DNA of 13,405 nt from Trueperaceae bacterium (GCA_003567075.1 PXAU01000316.1:1-13405); one strand, 5' to 3'. Counted from the first letter of the stretch, positions 1 to 6,699 are shown. Program-made: numbers and translations. Notes: generated by a model from the letters alone, not told the origin.

Positions 1-165
1 AAGGCTGCCGCCATCCTAGGTGCATTGCGCGGCGGCTACGTCGACGTCTTGATCAGCGACGATCACGCCATCGAGGCGGTCCTGCGTCTGCACCACCAGG
101 AGGCCGTCGAGGACGCCAACGCCTCAGCGGAAGCGGACGATCAGCCTGGTGCCCCGTCGCCCTGA
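1..165 (+). CDS. SorC-family transcriptional regulator, C-terminal end (partial)
   Basis: Only the last 54 residues are present, and the gene starts upstream of the window. The opening residues, KAAAILGALRGGYVDVLISD, match the end of the SorC/DeoR-like sugar-phosphate-binding domain. There a helix (xxAILGALRGG) and a strand (VDVLISD) close the effector-binding Rossmann-like fold, followed by the helix in DDHAIEAVLRL. Family members are DNA-binding repressors or activators that sense phosphorylated sugars. The N-terminal helix-turn-helix lies outside the window, so the regulated pathway cannot be read. A short acidic, disordered tail (about residues 37-54) precedes the TGA at 163-165. The gene converges on the minus-strand gene at 141-467 and overlaps it by 25 nt. 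The family call rests on a short segment. Confidence 0.72.
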   Translation, partial: KAAAILGALRGGYVDVLISDDHAIEAVLRLHHQEAVEDANASAEADDQPGAPSP

Positions 166-467
166 TGCAGGCGCCGCGCGGCCCGCTCGATGCGGCCCAA
201 GTCCTCGGCCGCCTTCTCCTTCACCAGCATGCCGAGCAGGCCCGGGCTGATGTCGTGGTCGGCACCACGCGCCTGCACCAAGTCCACCATCTTGGCGGCG
301 AACGCGCGCAGCGGGGTCTCCATCGGCGCGTCCGCGAGGTCCTCCTCGGCCGGGCGGTGCACCTCGACGAAGTCGTTGTCGAGCCCCGAGCGGTCGCCTC
401 GTACCAGCACCATCACCCGGCCGAACTCGGTCACCACCAGGAACCGTTCGTCGCGCGCGACGCTCAC
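141..467 (-). CDS. Hypothetical 108-aa protein coupled to the Crp/Fnr gene
   Basis: I do not recognise this family. The GTG start at 467-465 overlaps the TGA stop of the upstream Crp/Fnr gene (466-464) as GTGA, the usual geometry for translational coupling. This supports the GTG over longer readings of the frame, which would run through the Crp gene out of frame. The product begins VSVARDERFLVVTEFGRVMV, a probable beta hairpin. An acidic middle (EVHRPAEEDLADAPMET) follows, then two amphipathic helical stretches (about residues 52-66 and 76-100, LLGMLVKEKAAEDLGRIERA). There is no signal peptide, membrane segment or metal-binding motif. Its fixed partnership with a Crp-type regulator suggests a modulator or small target of that regulator, but this is context only. 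The 3' end overlaps the convergent SorC-type gene. Confidence 0.68.
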   Translation of the reverse strand: MSVARDERFLVVTEFGRVMVLVRGDRSGLDNDFVEVHRPAEEDLADAPMETPLRAFAAKMVDLVQARGADHDISPGLLGMLVKEKAAEDLGRIERAARRLHQGDGAPG

Positions 468-1165
468 TCGCTCGCCTCGTCCAGGAAGCGCTGCAGCATC
501 TCGACGTTGACGGTGATGGGCGCGCGGCGGCGCCGCACCGCGCCGTACTCCAGCAGGCGCGCCAGGCAGTGGCTGACGGTCTCGCGCGTGGCGCCTATCA
601 TCTTCGCCAGGTCCTGTTGCGTCAGGTTCAGGTCGATCACGGTGCCGCGCTCGCCTGAGGCGCCGAAGTCCTTCGCAAGACGGAGCAGGAGGTTGGCGAG
701 CCGACCCGGGGCGTCGAAGGCGCCCACCTCGGCCTGCCACTGCTGCGCCTGCCACAACCGCGTCGACATCACCTGGATGAACTTCATGGCGATGCGCGGC
801 TGCTGCTGCAGGAGCCGCTGGAAGTCCTCCTCGGGCATCACGATCAAGGTGGTGTCGATCACCGCCTCGGCCTGATTGGGCCGTCGCTCGCTCTCGAGCA
901 GCAGGAGCTCACCGAAGATGTCGTACTGCCCCAGCAGACCGAGGATCATCTCCTTGCCGTTGGGGAAGTACATGGAGATCTTGACCATGCCTTCGCGAAT
1001 GAAGTAGAGCGCGTCGGCCGGGTCCTCCATGTGGTAGATGATCTCGCCCTGCGAGAAGCGCTTGTAGGGCGTGATCCGCGACAGCTCCTCGAGCTCGTCG
1101 GCCGAGAGGTCCTCGAACAACTGCGTGTTCTTCAGGTGCCATACCAGGCTCGGGTACTCATGCAC
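464..1165 (-). CDS. Crp/Fnr-family transcriptional regulator
   Basis: This is a 233-aa protein of normal family length. Residues about 15-118 form the cyclic-nucleotide-binding-type beta barrel (GEIIYHMEDPADALYFIREG, then FGELLLLESE). Residues 119-150 are the long dimerisation helix. Residues 181-204 are the helix-turn-helix (LTQQDLAKMIGATRETVSHC), and the recognition helix carries R-E-T. The barrel keeps the GE of the phosphate-binding cassette (G85-E86), but the usual R-S/T-A that anchors cAMP reads NQA (97-99). A different effector, or none, is therefore likely. The GTG start at 1165 was chosen because the barrel begins just after it and a TACACT -10 box ends 6 nt before it. The longer reading to 1228 would run through that promoter and add 21 residues unlike the family. 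It heads a two-gene unit with the 108-aa ORF. Confidence 0.88.
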   Translation of the reverse strand: MHEYPSLVWHLKNTQLFEDLSADELEELSRITPYKRFSQGEIIYHMEDPADALYFIREGMVKISMYFPNGKEMILGLLGQYDIFGELLLLESERRPNQAEAVIDTTLIVMPEEDFQRLLQQQPRIAMKFIQVMSTRLWQAQQWQAEVGAFDAPGRLANLLLRLAKDFGASGERGTVIDLNLTQQDLAKMIGATRETVSHCLARLLEYGAVRRRRAPITVNVEMLQRFLDEASE

Positions 1166-1171
1166 GCCGCT

Positions 1172-1177
1172 AGTGTA
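1172..1177 (-). promoter_or_regulatory. -10 box of the Crp/Fnr gene (leaderless start)
   Basis: The minus strand reads TACACT, then six bases, then the GTG at 1165. Transcription would start at or beside the start codon, giving a leaderless mRNA, and there is no Shine-Dalgarno sequence. A -35 element is weak: TCGCAT lies 17 nt upstream. Confidence 0.6.
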
Positions 1178-1202
1178 GCCCAGGTGCCGGCAGGATGCGA
1201 AC

Positions 1203-1218
1203 CCCGCGCCTTCGCGGG
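1203..1218. repeat. Short inverted repeat upstream of the Crp/Fnr promoter
   Basis: CCCGCG and CGCGGG flank a CCTT loop, giving a perfect 6-bp stem. It lies just upstream of the presumed -35 region of the Crp/Fnr promoter. It could be an operator, or part of the read-through barrier together with the larger palindromes next to it. No run of T follows on either strand. Confidence 0.4.
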
Positions 1219-1229
1219 ACCGCCGCACA

Positions 1230-1267
1230 CCGGCGCATGCGCCGGAACGTGCTCCGGCGCATGCGCC
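1230..1267. terminator. Paired GGCGCATGCGCC palindromes, candidate terminator of the YbaK-DsbA unit
   Basis: A perfect 16-bp palindrome, CCGGCGCATGCGCCGG (1230-1245), is followed after 8 nt by a second copy lacking the last two bases (1254-1267). Because each copy is self-complementary, the two can also pair with each other: 1232-1246 with 1253-1267 forms a 15-bp stem with a 6-nt loop. It lies about 30 nt beyond the stop of the DsbA-like gene and before the Crp/Fnr promoter. No T-tract follows, so it is not a canonical intrinsic terminator. A protein-binding site or a repetitive palindromic element is possible. Confidence 0.5.
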
Positions 1268-1296
1268 TCAGGCAACACCAGCCGCCGCGCCGAGGC

Positions 1297-2355
1297 TCAG
1301 TCGGCGGCCTCGGTCGCCTCCGCCAGCGCCCCGAAAGCCTCGAGGTACGCGATCGCTTGCTGGTAGGCGCCCAGGTCACCGAAGTTCTCCAGCCGGTAGC
1401 CACCCACGAACACCGACGGCGTCCCCCGCAGCTGCAGCGACAACGCGACCTGGTACGCCTCCTCGAGGGCGCCCACGTGTCGCTCTTCTGCCAGGCACGC
1501 GTCCACGCCCTCGAGCGACACGCCGGCGTCCCGCGCGATCGCCAGCAGCAACGCGTCGGCGTCGCCGACCCGCGACCACTCGGCTTGGCGCTCGAAGAGC
1601 GCGTCGTGGTAGCGCCAGAACGCCTCGTCGTCCTCGGGGTTGGCGTCAGCCACGCACTCGGAGACCTCGGCGGCGCGCAACGAGTTCGGGAACGAACCGA
1701 TCAACGGGAAGTGGTGGTACTCGATGCGCACGTCGCCGCGCGGCAAGAGCGTCGCCTCGAGCCGCGGCAGCACGTCCAGCACGAAGCGGCGGCAGGCGGG
1801 GCAGGAGAAGTCGCTGAACTCGCGGATCACGATGGGCGCGTCGGCCGGTCCCTTGGCGTGGCGCGACTCCGGGAACGCGTCCGCCGGCAGCTCGGCCAGG
1901 GCCAGCGCGAACGTCACGTCGTACGGGGCGTCGGCGCCGTTCACGTCGAGGGTGAGGCGGAAGCGCTCGATGCCCACCACCGACGGGCCCTCGCCGGCCA
2001 GTTCGGGGACCGCCGGCGCCAAGAAGTCGAGCACCGGCTGCTCGATGTCGGCGCCGAAGCCGGTGGCGGCACCCACCAGCGCCGCCACCTCCCGTGCGGC
2101 CGCGTCGTCGAAGACCGTGCTCTGCATGCGTACGGCGTAGAGCGCGCCGTTGCGCACGACGGGCTCCACCACGAGCCCGCCAGACGTACGGAAGGTCCCG
2201 GTCTCCAAGGCCTCGCCCTCGAGCCCGGCCAGGTCCGCGAGCGTGTCGGGGTCGCCCCCGATCTGCGCGAGCGCCGCGGGCACGAGCGCGAGACACGCGG
2301 CGAGCAGCAGCGCGAGACGGAAGCGTCGTGGATCGGCGGCATGCAGGTAGGTCAT
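1297..2355 (-). CDS. Exported DsbA-like thioredoxin-fold protein
   Basis: This is a 352-aa protein. An N-terminal signal (RRFRLALLLAACLALVPAALA, about residues 10-30, likely cut after ALA) sends it out of the cytoplasm. LAAC at 18-21 resembles a lipobox, but the hydrophobic stretch before it is very short. Residues 165-345 form a DsbA/Thioredoxin_4 domain. It has the redox motif CPAC (185-188, in FSDFSCPACRRF), the YHHFPL strand (213-218), an inserted helical domain, and the cis-proline loop RGTPSVFVGG (P313). It should oxidise or shuffle disulfides of exported proteins. Residues 35-160 are a separate domain I cannot name and make the protein far longer than a typical DsbA of about 200 aa. 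The ATG overlaps the upstream YbaK-type stop as ATGA. A GGAGG lies 9 nt before it. No DsbB or VKOR partner is visible in the window. Confidence 0.88.
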   Translation of the reverse strand: MTYLHAADPRRFRLALLLAACLALVPAALAQIGGDPDTLADLAGLEGEALETGTFRTSGGLVVEPVVRNGALYAVRMQSTVFDDAAAREVAALVGAATGFGADIEQPVLDFLAPAVPELAGEGPSVVGIERFRLTLDVNGADAPYDVTFALALAELPADAFPESRHAKGPADAPIVIREFSDFSCPACRRFVLDVLPRLEATLLPRGDVRIEYHHFPLIGSFPNSLRAAEVSECVADANPEDDEAFWRYHDALFERQAEWSRVGDADALLLAIARDAGVSLEGVDACLAEERHVGALEEAYQVALSLQLRGTPSVFVGGYRLENFGDLGAYQQAIAYLEAFGALAEATEAAD

Positions 2356-2897
2356 GAGCGCGTTCCTCCGGTCGGGGGTTGGGTCAGGTCAGCAAGGGCG
2401 AAGCCTGCCGCGGTCCCCAGCACCCGCAGCAGCTCGTCGGTCTGGAGCTCGAGCAAGGCCGTGCGGCTGCCGCCGCCGGCGTAGATGGTGCGACCCGGTG
2501 GGGCGCAACGGGCATCGACGAGCGCGGGCAGCGTGCGCTGGTGCCCGAAGGGCGGCATGGCGCCAACCGGGTAACCGGTGATGGCGAGCGCCTCGTCGGG
2601 GCTGGCCATGCGCACCTGACGACGCGTCACACCCCAGGCGGCGGCGAGCGCAGGGTAACGGACGCGGTCCTCACCGGCGGCGATCGCCAAGCGCGGCACA
2701 CCCTGCACGAGGAACACCAGGCTCTTCAGGATGGCGTCCACCGGCACACCCAGCGCCGCCGCCGCGGTCGGCACGGTCGGGGTCGGCACGCCCGGCACCA
2801 CCAGCCGGGCCATGACGCCACGCTCCCGCACCCACGCCATCAGGTCGGCGTCATCGAGCGGACGTGAAGGCGCCGCCGAGGGCGCTGGGTCTGACAT
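2352..2897 (-). CDS. YbaK/ProX-type aminoacyl-tRNA deacylase
   Basis: This is a 181-aa cytoplasmic protein of about normal family length with a short Ala/Pro/Ser leader of about 14 residues. Family landmarks are visible: the helix and turn ending in the conserved lysine (ALGVPVDAILKSLVF, K58), the strand VPRLAIAAGEDRV, and the loop ITGYPVGAMPPFGH (106-119). The C-terminal GGGSRTALLELQTDELLRVLG (141-161) closes the substrate pocket. Members hydrolyse mischarged tRNA such as Cys- or Ala-tRNA-Pro. Which amino acid this copy edits cannot be read. The ATG at 2897 has no Shine-Dalgarno sequence but has a TACACT box ending 7 nt upstream, so the mRNA is probably leaderless. Its TGA overlaps the start of the DsbA-like gene. 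Editing and disulfide chemistry have no obvious functional link. Confidence 0.88.
   Translation of the reverse strand: MSDPAPSAAPSRPLDDADLMAWVRERGVMARLVVPGVPTPTVPTAAAALGVPVDAILKSLVFLVQGVPRLAIAAGEDRVRYPALAAAWGVTRRQVRMASPDEALAITGYPVGAMPPFGHQRTLPALVDARCAPPGRTIYAGGGSRTALLELQTDELLRVLGTAAGFALADLTQPPTGGTRS
2366..2370 (-). promoter_or_regulatory. Shine-Dalgarno site of the DsbA-like gene
   Basis: GGAGG on the minus strand lies 9 nt before the ATG at 2355, inside the 3' end of the YbaK-type gene. With the ATGA overlap it fixes the start and indicates reinitiation after the upstream gene. Confidence 0.7.
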
Positions 2898-2904
2898 GCG
2901 CACT

Positions 2905-2910
2905 AGTGTA
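2905..2910 (-). promoter_or_regulatory. -10 box of the YbaK-type gene (leaderless start)
   Basis: The minus strand has TACACT with a 7-nt spacer to the ATG at 2897. It is identical in sequence to the Crp/Fnr and carB-leader boxes. No good -35 hexamer is visible at 16-18 nt. Confidence 0.6.
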
Positions 2911-3001
2911 GCCAGCTCGCACCGCGGCGCGCGTACCGAGCCCCGACGCAGGACCACGTGCGGGTCGCTGACGCCGCACGAGAACACCGATGACGACGTG
3001 C

Positions 3002-3007
3002 TATCTT
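3002..3007 (+). promoter_or_regulatory. Extended -10 box of the dynamin-like GTPase gene (leaderless start)
   Basis: TGC-TATCTT carries an extended -10 (TGn) and is followed by 7 nt and the ATG at 3015. There is no Shine-Dalgarno sequence. It lies about 90 bp from the divergent YbaK promoter, so the two units share a short regulatory interval. Confidence 0.6.
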
Positions 3008-3014
3008 GCGTCCG

Positions 3015-4913
3015 ATGCCGCCCGTCGACGATTCCCGCAGCGACCGACCACCGCAGCCACGCGACGCCCTTGCCGAAGACGGCCCCGCCGAGCACGGCGA
3101 CGACGCCGGCGGCCTCGCGCACAACGCCTCCGACGGCAACGGCCTCGCCACGCTCGAGCGTGGCGACGGCGGTGACGGCGCCGATGCCCTCGGTAGCGCC
3201 ACGGCCGAGGCGCGTGCGGTCCTGGCGACCGAGCGCTCGCTGCTGCTCGACCTGCAGGCTTTGCTGGCGCGAGCGGACGTGCGCGGCGAGGCGGCCGAGG
3301 CCCTGCGCAACGCCGCCGAGGACCTCGACGGCCTGTTCCTGCTGGTGGTGGTAGGCGAGTTCAACGCCGGGAAGTCGAGCCTCATCAACGCGCTGTTGGC
3401 CGCCGACGTGATGCGCGAGGGCGTCACGCCCACCACCGACCGTGTGACGCTCGTTCAGCACGGCAGTGAGGAGCGTTTCGAGGAGCGCTCCGCCGATCTC
3501 GCCGCGGCCACGCACCCGGCTCCGCGCTTGCAGGACCTGGTGCTCGTCGACACCCCCGGCACGAACGCGGTGGTGGCCAAGCACCAGCAGCTGACCGAGC
3601 GCTTCGTGCCGCGCGCCGACCTGGTGCTGTTCGTGACCAGCGCCGACCGACCCTTCACCCAGAGCGAGCGTGCTTTCCTGGAGATGATCGAAGGGTGGGG
3701 TAAGCCGGTCACGGTGATCGTGAACAAGGTCGACCTGCTGCGCGACCAGCCGGAGGTGGACGAGGTCGTCGGCTACGTGCGCCGCAACGCGCGCGAGACG
3801 CTCGGCATCACGCCACCGGTGTTCGCGCTGAGCGCCCGCAAGGCCCGCGCCGCGCAGGCCGAGGGCGACGGCGAGGGCCTCCAGGCGAGCGGCCTGCCAG
3901 CGCTCGAGCGGCACCTGGCGCGCACCCTCGACACGTCGCGCCTGCGCCTGAAGCTGGGCAACCCGCTCGGCGTGGCGCGCCACGTCGCGCACGAGCTGGG
4001 CCAGGCGCTGAAGCGTCAGCACGCCCTGGTCCTCGACGATCGCCGCACCCTCGAAGACGTCGACCGCCAGCAGGCCCAGTGGCGCCGCGACATCCGGCGC
4101 GAGGGGCAGGCCTACCTCGATCGCGTCACCACCGTGCTGCTGGAGGTCGAGCGGCGTGGCGAGGTGTTCTTCGACGACACCGTGCGACTCAGCCGCCTGA
4201 TGACGCTCATCCGGCCCGAGCAGGTCCGTGCCGCCTTCGAGGAACGCGTGCTGCGCGACGCCGAGCGGCGCATCGACGAGGCGGTGGCGGCGATGGTGGA
4301 CTGGTTGATGGAACGCACGCTGCAGCAATGGGAAGACGTGGTCGCCTTCGTGAACGAGCGCCGCCACGCGGGCGAGGAGCGCGTGATCGGCGAGGTGGGC
4401 GGACGCTTCCAGTACGACCGCAAGACGCTGATCCGGACCGTGCGCGACCGGTCCGAGACGGTCCTGTCGAGCTTCGACCGCGAGGCCGAGAGCCGCCGGC
4501 TGGCCGAAGCCTTGAAGGCCTCGGTGGTGCAGACGGGCCTCATGCAAGTTGGTGGCGTCGGCTTGGGCGCCGCCGCCGTCGCGCTGGTCACGAGCACCGC
4601 CTGGGACGTGACGGGCGTGGCCGCCGGCCTCACCGTCATGGGCTTGGGGCTGTTGGTGCTGCCGCGCCGCAGGGCGCACGCGAAGCGCCGGCTGCACGAG
4701 CAGATGGCGGCCTTGCGCGACGGCCTCGAGAGCGGCCTGGGAGCGCAACTCGAGGAGGAGTCCGAGCGCGCCGCCGAGCGGCTCGGTCGCGCCATCGAGC
4801 CCTACACCCGCTTCGTGAGGACCGAGCTGGGGCGGCTCGAGGAACTCCGCACCGAACTCGACGAGTGGCAGCGGCACGAGCGCGTGGTGCGCGCGCAGGT
4901 CGAGTCGTTCTGA
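3015..4913 (+). CDS. Dynamin-family large GTPase (bacterial dynamin-like protein)
   Basis: This is a 632-aa protein. Residues 1-65 are acidic and Gly/Asp-rich, probably disordered. A complete GTPase domain follows. G1 is GEFNAGKSS (114-122), G2 is in TPTT (138-141), G3 is DTPG (179-182), G4 is NKVD (237-240), and a likely G5 is SAR (273-275). Residues 320-500 are long charged helices, a stalk-like bundle. Residues about 505-550 hold two hydrophobic segments (VGGVGLGAAAVALV and AAGLTVMGLGLLVL) around TSTAWD, like the membrane-inserting paddle of bacterial dynamin-like proteins. A second coiled coil (557-630) ends the protein. The role inferred from the family is GTP-dependent membrane binding or remodelling at the inner face of the cell membrane. 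It stands alone, although many bacterial dynamins come in pairs. The ATG at 3015 is preferred over a TTG at 3006 because of the -10 box just upstream. Confidence 0.88.
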   Translation: MPPVDDSRSDRPPQPRDALAEDGPAEHGDDAGGLAHNASDGNGLATLERGDGGDGADALGSATAEARAVLATERSLLLDLQALLARADVRGEAAEALRNAAEDLDGLFLLVVVGEFNAGKSSLINALLAADVMREGVTPTTDRVTLVQHGSEERFEERSADLAAATHPAPRLQDLVLVDTPGTNAVVAKHQQLTERFVPRADLVLFVTSADRPFTQSERAFLEMIEGWGKPVTVIVNKVDLLRDQPEVDEVVGYVRRNARETLGITPPVFALSARKARAAQAEGDGEGLQASGLPALERHLARTLDTSRLRLKLGNPLGVARHVAHELGQALKRQHALVLDDRRTLEDVDRQQAQWRRDIRREGQAYLDRVTTVLLEVERRGEVFFDDTVRLSRLMTLIRPEQVRAAFEERVLRDAERRIDEAVAAMVDWLMERTLQQWEDVVAFVNERRHAGEERVIGEVGGRFQYDRKTLIRTVRDRSETVLSSFDREAESRRLAEALKASVVQTGLMQVGGVGLGAAAVALVTSTAWDVTGVAAGLTVMGLGLLVLPRRRAHAKRRLHEQMAALRDGLESGLGAQLEEESERAAERLGRAIEPYTRFVRTELGRLEELRTELDEWQRHERVVRAQVESF

Positions 4914-4914
4914 A

Positions 4915-4951
4915 CGGCCGCGCGGCGCTCCTGCGTCGACCGCGCCGGCCG
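4915..4951. terminator. Hairpin between the GTPase gene and pheA
   Basis: CGGCCGCGCGG (4915-4925) pairs with CCGCGCCGGCCG (4940-4951) as an 11-bp stem with one bulged base and a 14-nt loop. It begins 2 nt after the GTPase stop and ends 4 nt before the pheA -10 box. It could end transcription of the GTPase gene or act as an operator over the pheA -35 region. No T-tract follows. Confidence 0.5.
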
Positions 4952-4955
4952 GTGG

Positions 4956-4961
4956 TAGATT
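4956..4961 (+). promoter_or_regulatory. Extended -10 box of pheA (leaderless start)
   Basis: TGG-TAGATT is followed by 6 nt and the ATG at 4968. There is no Shine-Dalgarno sequence before the ATG. The -35 position falls within the inverted repeat at 4915-4951. Confidence 0.62.
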
Positions 4962-4967
4962 GCGCGG

Positions 4968-5819
4968 ATGCCCGGGCCAGGACACCCCATCCGCGTGGCG
5001 TACCAGGGCGTCGCCGGCGCCTTCTCCGAACAGGCGGCCTTGCAGTTCGCGCCGGACGGCGAAGCGGTCGGTTTCGCGACGTTCGACGAGACCTTCGCCG
5101 CCGCGCTCAAGGGGCAGTGCACGCACGCCTGCCTGCCGGTCGAGAACAGCCTCGCCGGCTCCATCAACCAGACCTACGACCTGCTGACTGATTCCGTCTT
5201 GCACGTCGTCGGTGAGCAGGTGGTGCGGGTCCACCACAACCTGCTGGCGCGTCCTGGCACGCGTCTCGAGGACGTGCGACGGGTCTACAGCCACACGCAG
5301 GGCCTGCAGCAGTGCCAGGCCTTCCTACGCAAGCACGGCTTCGAAGCGGTCACCGAGTTCGACACCGCCGGGGCCGCCAAACTGCTGGCCGAGAACGGTG
5401 GCGACGGCAAGGCCGCCATCGCCAGCAAGCGCGCCGCCGAGGTCTACGACCTGGTGGTGCTGGCGGAGAACATCGAAGACCTGGCCTTCAACTACACCCG
5501 CTTCTTCGTACTGGCGGCCGATCCCGCACCCCTAACCCCGGGCCCGCAGAAGACCAGCCTGGTCCTGGCCACCCGGCACCGCCCGGGCGATCTGGTGGAG
5601 TGCTTGCTGGAGTTCCATCAGCGAGAGGTCAACATGACCAAGCTCGAGTCGCGTCCGCGCCGCGACAAGCCCTGGAGCTACCTGTTCTACGTCGACATCG
5701 ATGGCCACATCGACGAGCCGCACGTGGCGGCGGCGCTCACCGGCCTGATGCGCAAGGCGGCGTTCGTGAAGTTCCTGGGGTCGTACCCGGCCGCACCGGC
5801 CATCGTCGACCTCGACTGA
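4968..5819 (+). CDS. pheA: Prephenate dehydratase (monofunctional, with ACT domain)
   Basis: This is a 283-aa cytoplasmic enzyme that converts prephenate to phenylpyruvate in phenylalanine synthesis. The catalytic domain covers residues 7-183: YQGVAGAFSEQAA (12-24), LPVENSLAGSI (56-66), SHTQGLQQC (108-116), and the catalytic TRF in NYTRFFVL (T177). Residues 195-275 form the ACT domain, with the phenylalanine-binding ESRP (227-230) and the GDL turn (207-209). Feedback inhibition by phenylalanine is therefore expected. There is no chorismate mutase domain, so this is the free-standing form. The ATG at 4968 is supported by the family N-terminus and by the -10 box 6 nt upstream. The S4-domain gene follows after 4 nt. 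Confidence 0.96.
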   Translation: MPGPGHPIRVAYQGVAGAFSEQAALQFAPDGEAVGFATFDETFAAALKGQCTHACLPVENSLAGSINQTYDLLTDSVLHVVGEQVVRVHHNLLARPGTRLEDVRRVYSHTQGLQQCQAFLRKHGFEAVTEFDTAGAAKLLAENGGDGKAAIASKRAAEVYDLVVLAENIEDLAFNYTRFFVLAADPAPLTPGPQKTSLVLATRHRPGDLVECLLEFHQREVNMTKLESRPRRDKPWSYLFYVDIDGHIDEPHVAAALTGLMRKAAFVKFLGSYPAAPAIVDLD

Positions 5820-5823
5820 GACC

Positions 5824-6051
5824 GTGCCACGCCAACCCCACCAGCACGACGACGAGCGCGGCCTGCGGCTCGATGATGCCCTGAAGCTGGCGGGTTTGGC
5901 GGCCACGGGCGGCGTGGCCAAGCGCCTGATCCAGGCCGGCGAGGGCCGGGTGAACGGTGTGGTCGAGACGCGCCGCAAGCGCCGCCTGCAGCCCGGTGAC
6001 GTGCTCGAGGTCCGAGGCGAGCGCTTCGAGATCGACCTCGAGCAGACGTGA
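5824..6051 (+). CDS. Small S4-domain RNA-binding protein
   Basis: This is a 75-aa protein that is almost entirely one S4 domain. It reads LRLDDALKLAGLAATGGVAK, then RLIQAGEGRVNGVVETRRKR, then LQPGDVLEVRG. The turn GRVNG and the basic TRRKRR stretch are the RNA-contact face seen in YbcJ/RqcP-like small S4 proteins. It probably binds rRNA or tRNA on the ribosome. Which process it serves (subunit assembly, or rescue of stalled nascent chains as for RqcP) cannot be told from one domain. It starts with GTG 4 nt after the pheA stop, with no clear Shine-Dalgarno sequence, so it is most likely expressed by coupling to pheA. There is no sign of a functional tie to phenylalanine synthesis. Confidence 0.87.
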   Translation: MPRQPHQHDDERGLRLDDALKLAGLAATGGVAKRLIQAGEGRVNGVVETRRKRRLQPGDVLEVRGERFEIDLEQT

Positions 6052-6090
6052 GCCGCCCCTGAAGTCGGTGTCACGTGGTGGTCTTGGTGG

Positions 6091-6112
6091 GGGGTGGGCC
6101 TGCGCGCACCCC
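6091..6112. terminator. Weak hairpin between convergent genes
   Basis: GGGGTG (6091-6096) and CACCCC (6107-6112) enclose ten bases, in the 75-bp gap between the convergent S4 and Uma2-fold genes. The position suits a bidirectional terminator, but the stem is only 6 bp and there is no T-tract on either side. Confidence 0.3.
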
Positions 6113-6126
6113 GCCCCTCGGTCCGG

Positions 6127-6699
6127 TCAGGCAGCGACCTGCCGCTGCATTTGAGCGCGGTCGTCGCGCCGCGGCAGCGGCACCACCTGCAGCCACGGCA
6201 CCTCGCGCGGACTGCACGGCTCGCCGGGCAGCAGCAACTCGCGCCGCCGATAGCGGCCCTCGACCGGGTCGCTGTACGAGGCACCGGTCGACGGCTCCAC
6301 GGCCAGCACCCAGACTTCGGGCACCCCTGCCACGGCGCAGCGACGCAGTCGCAGGTGCGCCAGATCAGACCGGTCGCAGACCAAGACGGCGAGCACCAAG
6401 CGGTGGGCGGGCGGCGCCGGACGGGCGAAGGCCGTCTCGCCCGGGCGCGCCAGGCTCACCTCGGGCCGCAGCACGTCGGCCGGCGGTGCGGCCACGGGAT
6501 CGCGCACGCCGACACGCAGGCTGAAGGCGCGCTCGTCGAAGCTCGCGGCGACCTGCACCACCGTGCGCACCACGCCCGCGGACGGCAACGGCTGGCGGAC
6601 GAGCTCGCCGTCGAGCAGCTCCATCGCCGGCGAACGGAGCCGGGCGGCGAGGTCGGGGCGTCGGAGGAGATCGTCGAGGGTGATGCGCGTGTGGGCCAT
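6127..6699 (-). CDS. Uma2-family (DUF820) PD-(D/E)XK-fold protein, probably inactive
   Basis: This is a 190-aa protein of the usual Uma2/DUF820 length. Recognisable parts are the N-terminal helix LDDLLRRPD, MELLDGELVRQP (26-37), the strand VLRPEVSLARP (76-86), LVLAVLVCDR (101-110), and AVAGVPEVWVLAVEP (122-136). The family fold is that of PD-(D/E)XK endonucleases. Here the usual PD is PE (79-80), the acidic residue of the V-E-V-L strand is alanine (A104), and the lysine before the Y-x-x-A-G-V helix is absent (R119, C121). The copy therefore looks catalytically dead or strongly diverged. The family is spread as orphan genes in many genomes with no settled role. The ATG at 6699 opens the conserved N-terminal helix. 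No good Shine-Dalgarno sequence or TANNNT box precedes it (CAAGCT is the nearest match). Confidence 0.75.
   Translation of the reverse strand: MAHTRITLDDLLRRPDLAARLRSPAMELLDGELVRQPLPSAGVVRTVVQVAASFDERAFSLRVGVRDPVAAPPADVLRPEVSLARPGETAFARPAPPAHRLVLAVLVCDRSDLAHLRLRRCAVAGVPEVWVLAVEPSTGASYSDPVEGRYRRRELLLPGEPCSPREVPWLQVVPLPRRDDRAQMQRQVAA

Noticed and set aside
1195..1267. Crp-type operator (TGTGA-N6-TCACA) before the Crp gene
   Set aside because: No such half-sites are present; the palindromes there are GCATGC-centred and G+C-rich.
2352..5294. Minus-strand open frame of about 980 codons
   Set aside because: Only its last 181 codons are the YbaK-type gene. The rest is antisense to the GTPase and pheA genes, which have clear motifs, and long antisense frames are expected in G+C-rich DNA.
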